Source of the DNA: Hyphomicrobiaceae bacterium
GTDB lineage: Bacteria; Pseudomonadota; Alphaproteobacteria; Rhizobiales; Hyphomicrobiaceae
Length of the DNA stretch: 64,000 bases
Reading direction: 5' to 3'
Assembly (NCBI GenBank): GCA_041397645.1
Contig: JAWKWE010000004.1
Coordinates: 2,170,001-2,234,000 of the forward strand
The notes below the pieces were generated by a model. That model was not told the DNA's origin, did not search any database, and saw nothing but the letters and a program-made list of their open reading frames with translations. The number at the start of each line of letters is the position of its first letter. Positions within the stretch are counted from its first letter, which is position 1. The translations under genes were made by a program, and so were the position numbers. Of the stretch, positions 44,470-52,492 are shown in pieces.

Positions 44470-45762
44470 ATGGGTGAAACCATGATGTGCCGCTATGGGG
44501 CGCGTTTTGCGCTCCGTTTGGCGACCGCCGTATCGGCGTTCGCCTGCTCCGCTACGGCTTTTGCCGCTAGTCTTCCCCAGGTCCAGTTGTCGGACGGAAA
44601 CTCGGTGCCCGCCTGCGCGACACCTGGCCGGCTGACCGCCTTTCTGGAACAACGCAACGGTGCGCTGCCAGAGAAGTTCTCGACCATTGCTGCTGACTAC
44701 ATGCGCATTGGTGAGCAGCTTCATATCCGATGGGACATTGCCTTCTTCCAGATGCTGCTGGAGACAGGCAATCTGAAGTTCACCGGCGACGTTTCCGCCG
44801 ACCAGAATAATTTCGCTGGTCTTGGCGCTACAGGCCGCAAAGAACACGGCGAAAGCTTCCCTGACGTCGCGACGGGCGTTCAAGCCCATCTAGAACATCT
44901 GCTTTTGTATGCCGGAACCCCGGTTGACAACCCGGTGGCCGAACGCACCCGCAAGGTTCGCGAATGGGGCGTTCTCGACTCCTGGCAGAAGAGCGTCAAA
45001 GGGCCGATGACCTACACGATGCTCGCAAAGAAATGGGCGCCGTCATCGCGCAACTATTCCCGCGACATCGCGAACGTGGCCGACGCCTTCTATTCGGGCG
45101 CGTGTCATGGGGCCGATCCCAAGCCCGAGATGATGGCTCTCGTCCATCCAGAAACGGCAGCTCCGTCAAAGACCGCGGCGGCCGACGATGGGCAGGCACG
45201 CAATAGCGTTTCTGGCTCAGAGCTAGCAAAACGCGCAGTAGCAGAGGCCCGCGCCTCAGGATCTTTTGTCCGCTCAAGCCTCGGTGCAAGCTCGCTTACG
45301 GCCGAAGAAGCCGCAGCCACGGCTCAGCCGGTCACGGCCGAAGCCAGCGACAAGCCGGCCTTCAAGATCATTAATGGGCAGCAGGAAGAAGCTGCCGAGA
45401 CGCCCGCTGAAACTGCTGCGGCGCAAGCCGCTCTCGAACAAGCCGCCAACGAGCAGCGCACAAAGGCCGCCCCAAAACAAAAGGTTCTGACGGCAGCACT
45501 GGGTGCTGGCACCAAGAACGCGGTTCAGCCTGCAAAATGCCGGGTATGGACCGCGAGCTACGGCGGCGCTCATGCGATGATCATCAAGGCAAGCACGGAC
45601 GACACGGTAAACTACACCGTGCTCGACGTGAACGAGCAGACCGCCAAGCGTGAAGCGGAAGCTTATATCGCCGCTTACGCAAAGGGCGGGCAGACGGTCG
45701 GGGAATTTCCCAACCAGACGCAGGCGCTCGACAAAGCGTTCGAACTCTGCCCCGAGGGCTGA
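44470..45762 (+). CDS. Glucosaminidase-type peptidoglycan hydrolase, tandem copy 1
   Basis: The 430-residue protein has a signal peptide (residues about 8-33), then a glucosaminidase/Bax-like domain (about 40-205) with RWDIAFFQMLLETGNLKF, where the Glu is the likely catalytic acid, DQNNFAGLGATG and TGVQAHLEHLLLYAG. A disordered Ala/Glu/Gln linker follows (about 220-345), and a C-terminal small domain (about 350-430, from KCRVWTASYGG to DKAFELCPEG) with two Cys. The C-terminal domain looks like a SPOR-type or similar wall-binding module, though I am not sure. It is a paralogue of the next gene. Confidence 0.82.
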   Translation: MGETMMCRYGARFALRLATAVSAFACSATAFAASLPQVQLSDGNSVPACATPGRLTAFLEQRNGALPEKFSTIAADYMRIGEQLHIRWDIAFFQMLLETGNLKFTGDVSADQNNFAGLGATGRKEHGESFPDVATGVQAHLEHLLLYAGTPVDNPVAERTRKVREWGVLDSWQKSVKGPMTYTMLAKKWAPSSRNYSRDIANVADAFYSGACHGADPKPEMMALVHPETAAPSKTAAADDGQARNSVSGSELAKRAVAEARASGSFVRSSLGASSLTAEEAAATAQPVTAEASDKPAFKIINGQQEEAAETPAETAAAQAALEQAANEQRTKAAPKQKVLTAALGAGTKNAVQPAKCRVWTASYGGAHAMIIKASTDDTVNYTVLDVNEQTAKREAEAYIAAYAKGGQTVGEFPNQTQALDKAFELCPEG

Positions 45763-45792
45763 TCTTAGAAATTGGCCCTTGAGGGTTCACCG

Positions 45793-47250
45793 ATGAACGC
45801 AAGTATGCGCGTCAGACAACGGGCGCAGAGCGTGGCTACGGCCTTCGTCTGCCAACTTCTTCTGACCACGGCCGTCCAAGCCGCTCCACCGATCCGCACC
45901 GACACAAACAACCGCGTTCCTGCCTGCGTATCGCCAGAGCGCCTGATGGCTTTTCTGCGAGACCGAAACGAAGAGCTCAATCCGCGCTACGGAGAAATTG
46001 CGCGCTGGTACAAATACTACGGCGAAGCCTGGAACGTGCGTTGGGATTACGCCTTCTTCCAGATGCTTCTGGAAACTAATTATCTGAAGTACCGCCGCGG
46101 TGACGGCAGGCGTGGCGACGTCCACGAACGGCAGAATAATTTCGCCGGCATCGGCGCGACAGGCGGCGGTGTTGCAGGCGAGCGATTTGCCGACATCAAG
46201 ACCGGCGTGCACGCCCAGATCCAGCATCTCGTGGCTTACTCTGGCGAGCACGTGCAAGATCCGGTTGCTAAACGCACCAGTGAGAACCAGGACGACATCA
46301 TCGCCCAGTCGCGAAGATTGCGCCGTGCCGTCACGTTCGGCGATCTCGCGCGCAGGTGGGCCGCGGACCGCGCCTATGCCCGATCCATCGACATCGTCGC
46401 CAAGTTGTTCAACGACGGCTACTGCAAAGGCCCCGCAACGGCCGACATGGCGCCGCCACCGGCCCCAAAACCGGTACGCCGATATGAACGGCACGCGGGA
46501 TTGGTGGGCCCCGCACCCGATCACCTCGGGGGTCCGGAAGAAGTCCTTCCCTGGGCCTCGCGCAGCGTCGCTCAAGAAACGAGCGATAACACCAACACTG
46601 CAGACAAGCCACGGCGCGAAACACGTACGCCGCCACCTCAGATAGCTCCCGCTGCCGCCATCAAAGAGACGCCACCAACCCCGGGTCACAACGGGCGCCC
46701 CCCCGTGCGCACGCTTTGGACCCGGGAGGATGGCTATGATCCCGCTGACACCAGAGCGCACGCGAGTGAACAGGCTCGCCCGGCTGGCACGCTGGAAAAC
46801 AGCGACGACAATCCGCAACATGCCTCGGCGGGCGCTTCCGGAGAGGTGCAGCTTCCGCATTTCAGGATTGCGCCGACCGACACGCCCCCCTCGCACTTGG
46901 GCGGTCCGGTCGATCCCGTCATCAAAACCGCAAGCGTTCCCGCCCGCATCATGCCAGACTCAGATACGCCGTCTGACGATGCCAGACGGATCACAACCGC
47001 CGTTCGCACGGCATCGCTCGGAGAATGCCGGATCCTGAGCGCGAGCTATGGCGGACACAAGACGCTGCTCGTTCAAGCCGACGCGAGCGGAGCCATCCAA
47101 CTGACCGCACTAACGGTGCTGGACGGGTTCGAAGATACGATGTTGGAGAGCTACGCCAAGGAAAGAGCACCCGGCGCAAAGCTGATTGGGACTTACGCAA
47201 GCAGGGACGACGCGCTCACCAAAGCGCGAACCATTTGCCCGTCGGGCTGA
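45793..47250 (+). CDS. Glucosaminidase-type peptidoglycan hydrolase, tandem copy 2
   Basis: From ATG 45793 (GAGGG 7 bases upstream; a TTG at 45772 is rejected) the product has 485 residues. It repeats the architecture of the gene just upstream: signal peptide, a domain with RWDYAFFQMLLETNYLKY, RQNNFAGIGATGGG and TGVHAQIQHLVAYSG, a long Pro/Ala-rich linker with two Gly-rich repeats (DHLGGPEE, SHLGGPVDP), and the same C-terminal module (ECRILSASYGGHKTLLV). The two genes are 30 bp apart. It ends at a strong terminator. Confidence 0.82.
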   Translation: MNASMRVRQRAQSVATAFVCQLLLTTAVQAAPPIRTDTNNRVPACVSPERLMAFLRDRNEELNPRYGEIARWYKYYGEAWNVRWDYAFFQMLLETNYLKYRRGDGRRGDVHERQNNFAGIGATGGGVAGERFADIKTGVHAQIQHLVAYSGEHVQDPVAKRTSENQDDIIAQSRRLRRAVTFGDLARRWAADRAYARSIDIVAKLFNDGYCKGPATADMAPPPAPKPVRRYERHAGLVGPAPDHLGGPEEVLPWASRSVAQETSDNTNTADKPRRETRTPPPQIAPAAAIKETPPTPGHNGRPPVRTLWTREDGYDPADTRAHASEQARPAGTLENSDDNPQHASAGASGEVQLPHFRIAPTDTPPSHLGGPVDPVIKTASVPARIMPDSDTPSDDARRITTAVRTASLGECRILSASYGGHKTLLVQADASGAIQLTALTVLDGFEDTMLESYAKERAPGAKLIGTYASRDDALTKARTICPSG

Positions 47251-47282
47251 GCCGGAATTCACTCCAACACAACGCGCAAAAG

Positions 47283-47318
47283 AAAAAAGGGCGGCAAACC
47301 TAGTTGCCGCCCTTTTTT
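47283..47318. terminator. Bidirectional intrinsic terminator
   Basis: Arms GGGCGGCAA (47289-47297) and TTGCCGCCC (47304-47312), with A6 before and T6 after, work on both strands. It serves the glucosaminidase pair (+) and the amidohydrolase gene (-), which converge here. Confidence 0.92.
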
Positions 47319-47340
47319 ACTCAACCGTCCTGTGCGCTCA

Positions 47341-48876
47341 TTACGCGCGCTTGAACGAAATATCCTTGTTGTCGATGAAGCCGTAGAATGCGTTCGTCCG
47401 ATCCGTACCTTCCTTCTGGTAGGCTTCCTTCGCTTTCTGCAGCTTGTCGTCCTTCATGTTCACGCCCTGCTTCGACAGATCGTTGGGATCGAACCCATGG
47501 ATGTTGCAGATGTTGAGGCCGAAGATCTTACGCTTCACCTCGCTGTCGTCACCACCAAGCTCCTTGAACGCGAACGTCTCGCGCATCTCTTCGGGGATCT
47601 CCATCCGGCGCAAGGCTTCGATCTGCCACTGCGGTGAGCCATACCAAACAGAGTCTGTCCCCCAGATCACGTGATCATCGCCCATACCCTTGATGAGCGT
47701 ACCAAGAAGACCTGCGGCATGCTGGGGATGAGAGATCACGCAATTGGCAAAGCAGCTGCCTAATTCGGCATAGACGTTTGTCACGCCGTATTTGGCCGGG
47801 ATTTCGGCCAGATCCGAAACCCAGTCGATGCGCCCGGTTTTTTTGAACTTGTCGAGATGATCCTGCGGATAGTCGTTCAGGGGCTTCAGTCCGGAGTGGA
47901 AGATAACGAAATTCAGACCCGGCCAGTCCTTCGCGGCCTTGCCCACGTCGTCGACCATGGCGTGCTTCCAGGCGTGGAAGTTATCTGCATAGTCGTTCGG
48001 CAGCAGCCCCTTATGAATGCAGAACGTCTTGATGCCCGACTTCACCATTTTTTCGTAAGCTGGATACATCAGCTTTTCATCGTCGAGGCGGTAGGGGAAG
48101 TCACTGTTGGAGAGTGGATCACCCACCGTATAGCCCTTCCAGCTGATCGGTTTCTGCTCTGCTGCACAGCGATCCATCTCCTCAAGCCAGCCCGGCGTGT
48201 TGGGACGCACGATCGCCTGGCTCCACATGCGGCGCGAGCCGCACAGATCGTCCATCAGGCCTTGCGCGCGGTACATTTCCTTGTTGGTGAGGAACCAGTT
48301 GGCTGCATCGTCGGCCGGTGCGCCCGATAGGATGCCGAGTTTGGTATCGCTGTCGAAGTAGACCTCTTTCAAGAAGTTGGCGAACTGAAGCTGCTCGAAC
48401 TCGGTTTGCTTGTCGCGGAATTTCTCAGGGACCCATTTTTCCATGCCATACTTGCGCAGCGCCTTCAGGCCCTCGAACGAGAAGCCTTCGTAGACGAAGT
48501 GCAATTGGTCGTCGAAAATGAATTGATCACGCAGGGCTGCCGCGCGCGCTTCCGCCATGGAGACGTCCGCCGCCTCAGCTCTAGAAGCGCCGAACACGTT
48601 GCCGTAGTGCTCATTCATCACCGAGAAGGACAGCGCAAACCCTGCCGCCGAGCGCAAGAACGAGCGGCGTGAGACGTTGTTCTTTTTGGCGAGTTCAGTT
48701 GCCTCGGACAAGATGTGGCTCTTGACCTTGCGCTGCACGTCATTCTGCGGCGAAGGATTGAACTCACCGTTCGATAACACCTGCGATGGAACCGGCAAAG
48801 AGCTTTCGGCTTCTGCGGTTTCATCGCGTTCCTGCAAACCAAGGTGGTACTTCTCCGTCCGGATCCACAACGACAT
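47341..48876 (-). CDS. Tat-exported amidohydrolase-like protein
   Basis: From ATG 48876 the protein has 511 residues. A twin-arginine motif (VSRRSFLRSAAG) sits late, near residues 68-79, after a charged polar leader. The rest resembles amidohydrolase_2 TIM-barrel proteins: FVYEGF near 135, FCIHKGLLPNDY, FVIFHSGLKPL, YAELGSCF and WGTDSVWYGSPQ. The usual HxH metal pair near the barrel start is replaced by DDQLHFV, so the metal site may differ. Substrate is unknown. It shares a bidirectional terminator with the glucosaminidase genes and stands as a single-gene unit. Confidence 0.8.
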   Translation of the reverse strand: MSLWIRTEKYHLGLQERDETAEAESSLPVPSQVLSNGEFNPSPQNDVQRKVKSHILSEATELAKKNNVSRRSFLRSAAGFALSFSVMNEHYGNVFGASRAEAADVSMAEARAAALRDQFIFDDQLHFVYEGFSFEGLKALRKYGMEKWVPEKFRDKQTEFEQLQFANFLKEVYFDSDTKLGILSGAPADDAANWFLTNKEMYRAQGLMDDLCGSRRMWSQAIVRPNTPGWLEEMDRCAAEQKPISWKGYTVGDPLSNSDFPYRLDDEKLMYPAYEKMVKSGIKTFCIHKGLLPNDYADNFHAWKHAMVDDVGKAAKDWPGLNFVIFHSGLKPLNDYPQDHLDKFKKTGRIDWVSDLAEIPAKYGVTNVYAELGSCFANCVISHPQHAAGLLGTLIKGMGDDHVIWGTDSVWYGSPQWQIEALRRMEIPEEMRETFAFKELGGDDSEVKRKIFGLNICNIHGFDPNDLSKQGVNMKDDKLQKAKEAYQKEGTDRTNAFYGFIDNKDISFKRA

Positions 48877-49043
48877 TGGCGTTTCCCTTTTTCGTTCTGT
48901 GGCAATGCGTTGCGACTGCTCAGCGGCCTTCTGAGCAGAAGCCACATCGCATTATGGTTCAACAATCTTGTATCATTACATCCTGCCGGGCAATTGGCTC
49001 AACGTATTGGCGTTCGCAGCGGCCGAAACATCGTGCGACGGGA

Positions 49044-50012
49044 TCAATTCCCGCCCGAAGGGCCAAGGTATTTCAGAGCCGCGTTCGACAGCGCGCCGCC
49101 AACAACGCACGGAATGCCGACCTCAACCTGCCCTAATGCGCCCGCCGCGACGCAACCGAGTGCAAATACGGTCTGCCCCGCCTGACCCCACCAGTTGAAG
49201 TTACGCGTACTTTCAGGGCCCTTCGCCTTAAGTTCGTCGATGGAGGCCAACGCCTCTTTGCGGATCTTTGAAAGCTCCAGAGTTTCGGCTGCTTCAATGA
49301 CTTCGCCAAGCGGCGCGCGGACCTTCACATCCTGATCCGACGAGATGCCCTTCAAAAGGGAGAGTAACTCCGGATCGCGGGCGGCGTTTTGCGCGAGTGT
49401 CCACTTCGCCATGGCGCCGATCGTCAGCTTTTCGACACTATCGCGGTCAAGCGACCAGGCGAGCACCGTCACGATGCGGCGCACCGGCGCTTCTGCGCCC
49501 GTGGCAAAGTAATAGCCCCAATTGATGTCGATAGCCGACGAGCTTTCCTCGAATGGCAGGTTTTCCAACGTCGGCTTGCCACCAAACAGGTACTTGTCGA
49601 TCAGAACCTTACGCGCTGGCATCCGCTCGACAAACTTCTTCATCACTTCCTGCCAATCGGTCAGTCCCGAATAGGCAATCGCTTTGATCAGCAAGACCTG
49701 ATCCTGCGGATCGAGCGGGAACATCTTGGTAATCAACGCTTCCGCCTTATCCGGATTGGAGCCGATAACGCCTGCTGTAAATCCGATGTAGACGCCGGCC
49801 TGATCCATGTCCTTGGTCACGCTGGATTTGATCATGGCCCTAATGGCCTCGGGCAGGCGGTCTGGCTCGGGCTTGAGGCGATAGCCGTTGATCCAAGACA
49901 GCAGTTCTTCAGAACCGTTGAACGGTCTTGGCTGCTTTTGCTTCGCCAGCAACGGTCCTGACACCGCCGAAAAGCTCACTGCGAGAGCTATGAGAGCTGC
50001 GATCAAACGCAT
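49044..50012 (-). CDS. Secreted protein of unknown function
   Basis: From ATG 50012 (GGAG 7 bases upstream) the product has 322 residues. It has a signal peptide (RLIAALIALAVSFSAVSGPLLA) and a helical body with a HEAT-like or TPR-like feel (SVTKDMDQAGVYIGFTAGVI, DPQDQVLLIKAIAYSG). A C-terminal hydrophobic stretch with two Cys (FALGCVAAGALGQVEVGIPCV) may be a membrane anchor. No family recognised. The frame is open to 50231, but the extra 73 residues run against the uvrC region and look non-coding. Confidence 0.65.
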   Translation of the reverse strand: MRLIAALIALAVSFSAVSGPLLAKQKQPRPFNGSEELLSWINGYRLKPEPDRLPEAIRAMIKSSVTKDMDQAGVYIGFTAGVIGSNPDKAEALITKMFPLDPQDQVLLIKAIAYSGLTDWQEVMKKFVERMPARKVLIDKYLFGGKPTLENLPFEESSSAIDINWGYYFATGAEAPVRRIVTVLAWSLDRDSVEKLTIGAMAKWTLAQNAARDPELLSLLKGISSDQDVKVRAPLGEVIEAAETLELSKIRKEALASIDELKAKGPESTRNFNWWGQAGQTVFALGCVAAGALGQVEVGIPCVVGGALSNAALKYLGPSGGN

Positions 50013-50151
50013 GGCAAGCTCCGGAAATCCGCGCAAAAAACGATATTGGAAAGCTTGGCGGCGACCTCGCACCCCTCCGATGGCCATAATGTGGCGCTGC
50101 CGCCCCCTTGCTGTGGCTTGACGGGGTCCGGCAAAGCCCAATATTGGCGCC

Positions 50152-52305
50152 ATGGTCACGCAAGATCCCGCAAATGAAGAAGGCGTCGAGCTTGAATCGA
50201 CGGAGGCCGAAGATGCCGGCACGCGGGTCATCGCGCGCTATTGGAAGACGTTGCCTGCCTCGCCGGGCGTCTACCGGATGCTCGATGCGCAGGGCGAAGT
50301 CATCTATGTCGGCAAAGCCCGCTCGCTAAAAGCGCGCGTGGCCAACTATACGCGCTTGCAAGGCCACACCAATCGCATCGCGCGCATGATCCTGGCGACA
50401 CATTCGATGGAGTTCGTAACCGTTCGCACGGAAGCGGAAGCGCTACTTCTCGAAGCCAACCTCATCAAGCGCTTCAAGCCACGTTTCAACGTTTTGATGC
50501 GGGACGACAAGTCGTTTCCCTATATCCTCATCAGCCGCGACCACCCGGCACCGCAGTTGACGAAACACCGGGGCGCGCGCAATCGCAAAGGCGACTACTT
50601 CGGACCGTTTGCCTCCGCTGGCGCCGTCAACCGCGCCATCAACATGCTGCAACGTGCGTTTCTCTTGCGCACCTGCTCCGACAGCTTTTACGAGAACCGC
50701 ACGCGCCCTTGCCTGCTATTCCAGATCAAACGATGCGCCGCTCCATGCACCAGCGAAATCTCGCTGGAGGACTATCGCAAGCTGACGGACGAAGCTGTAC
50801 GCTTCTTGCGCGGCGAAAGTCAGAGCGTGCGCGAGATGTACCAGCGCCTGATGACCGAGGCTTCAGACAAACTGGAGTTCGAGGCGGCCGCCAAGTACCG
50901 CAACAGATTGTGGGCGTTGGCGCACGTCACAGCAGATCAATCGATCAATCCTGAAGGCGTCGAGGAGGCCGACGTATTCGCAGCCCACCAAGAGGGCGGA
51001 CAGACCTGCATTCAGGTGTTCTTCTTCCGCACCGGACAGAACTGGGGCAACCGTGCCTACTATCCCAGAGCAGACCGCTCACTCGGTGTGGAAGACGTGC
51101 TCGATGCCTTCATCGCGCAGTTCTACGACGACAAGCCGGTGCCGCGGCTCATCCTTCTATCACACGAAATTCCGAACCATGACCTGCTCGCCGAAGCGTT
51201 GACGTCAAAGGCAGAGCGCAAAGTTGAAATCCGGGTGCCCTCGCGCGGCACAAAATCCGCTCTTGTGGAACATGCCATCGCCAATGCGCGCGAAGCGTTG
51301 GGCCGCAAACTTGCGGAAACGTCTTCGCAGACACGTTTGCTCGAAGGTTTGGCGGAACGCTTCGGGCTGGCAAGCACACCGCGCCGCATTGAGGTGTTCG
51401 ACAATAGTCACATCTCGGGCACGAATGCAGTTGGCGCGATGATCGTCGCCGGGCCGGAAGGCTTCGTCAAAGGACAATACCGCAAGTTCAACATCAAGTC
51501 GGATGCGACCACACCAGGCGACGACTATGCAATGATGCGCGAAGTGCTTGCACGCCGCTTCAAACGACTCACGTCGGATTCAGCTAGCGAAGAAGGTTCG
51601 ACGCGCGACGTACCGCACACCGAAACTCCGGCGAACGAAGAAGGCGGCTCACGCATCTCCCCTCCGGCACACACCTCGCGCGAAATGAAAAAACTTGCGC
51701 TCGGCATGATCCCGCTTGCCGCAAGCGGGCGGATCGCGCGCGATGTTCCGCCTGACACGGTTCTTGATGACGCTTCATCTACCGCAGACGATACGAGTAA
51801 AAACTCTGGCGATGATGATATGGCACCGGAAAAAGACATCTTTCCCGACCGCCCCGACGTCGTCTTCGTCGATGGCGGACTTGGCCAATTGTCGATTGCC
51901 TGCGAAGTGATGCGCGAACTCGGCATTCACGATATCGCGCTCATCGGAGTGGCAAAGGGGCCCGATCGAGACGCTGGCCGCGAGCATTTTCACATCCCCG
52001 GCAAAGACAAATCCTTCATGCTCGAGCCGCGTGATCCGGTCTTGTATTTCGTTCAAAGATTGCGCGACGAAGCCCACCGATTTGCAATTGGCACCCACCG
52101 CGCCAAACGCTCGAAAGCTTTGAGCGCCAATCCGCTCGACGAGATCGATGGTATAGGGCCCACGCGCAAACGTGCGCTGCTCAAGCATTTCGGCTCCGCA
52201 AAAGCCGTTTCGCGCGCGGGCGTCGAAGACTTGAAAGAGGTTGAGGGCATTTCCTCTGAAATGGCACAGAAAATCTATGATTTCTTCAACGAGCGTCGAA
52301 GTTGA
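50152..52305 (+). CDS. uvrC: Excinuclease ABC subunit C, with an inserted low-complexity loop
   Basis: The 717-residue UvrC has the GIY-YIG nuclease domain (about residues 30-115, PASPGVYRMLDAQ, VIYVGKARSLKARV), a UVR motif near 225-255 (ASDKLEFEAAAKYRNRL), the RNase H-like nuclease domain with FDNSHISGTNAVGAM and VDGGLGQLS, and two C-terminal HhH motifs (DEIDGIGPTRKRALLKHFG, EVEGISSEMAQKIYDF). It makes both incisions in nucleotide excision repair. An Asp/Ser/Glu-rich insertion of about 85 residues lies near 475-560, before VDGGLGQ, which makes the protein about 100 residues longer than the E. coli one. Confidence 0.97.
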   Translation: MVTQDPANEEGVELESTEAEDAGTRVIARYWKTLPASPGVYRMLDAQGEVIYVGKARSLKARVANYTRLQGHTNRIARMILATHSMEFVTVRTEAEALLLEANLIKRFKPRFNVLMRDDKSFPYILISRDHPAPQLTKHRGARNRKGDYFGPFASAGAVNRAINMLQRAFLLRTCSDSFYENRTRPCLLFQIKRCAAPCTSEISLEDYRKLTDEAVRFLRGESQSVREMYQRLMTEASDKLEFEAAAKYRNRLWALAHVTADQSINPEGVEEADVFAAHQEGGQTCIQVFFFRTGQNWGNRAYYPRADRSLGVEDVLDAFIAQFYDDKPVPRLILLSHEIPNHDLLAEALTSKAERKVEIRVPSRGTKSALVEHAIANAREALGRKLAETSSQTRLLEGLAERFGLASTPRRIEVFDNSHISGTNAVGAMIVAGPEGFVKGQYRKFNIKSDATTPGDDYAMMREVLARRFKRLTSDSASEEGSTRDVPHTETPANEEGGSRISPPAHTSREMKKLALGMIPLAASGRIARDVPPDTVLDDASSTADDTSKNSGDDDMAPEKDIFPDRPDVVFVDGGLGQLSIACEVMRELGIHDIALIGVAKGPDRDAGREHFHIPGKDKSFMLEPRDPVLYFVQRLRDEAHRFAIGTHRAKRSKALSANPLDEIDGIGPTRKRALLKHFGSAKAVSRAGVEDLKEVEGISSEMAQKIYDFFNERRS

Positions 52306-52492
52306 CGAATATCGTTTCCGGCCGGCACGCGGCATTCTGAAACAGATGCTTCTGGTGGAAATCCGATAACGTTCCCGTGCGGTTAGATAACGTGGGGTGG
52401 ATTTCCGCGACGCTTTCGCCCTATTTTGGCGCGCATTGCCGGTCCATCAGAGGCTTGGCGATAAATCCCCCGAAACTCGATTACTGGTGCCA

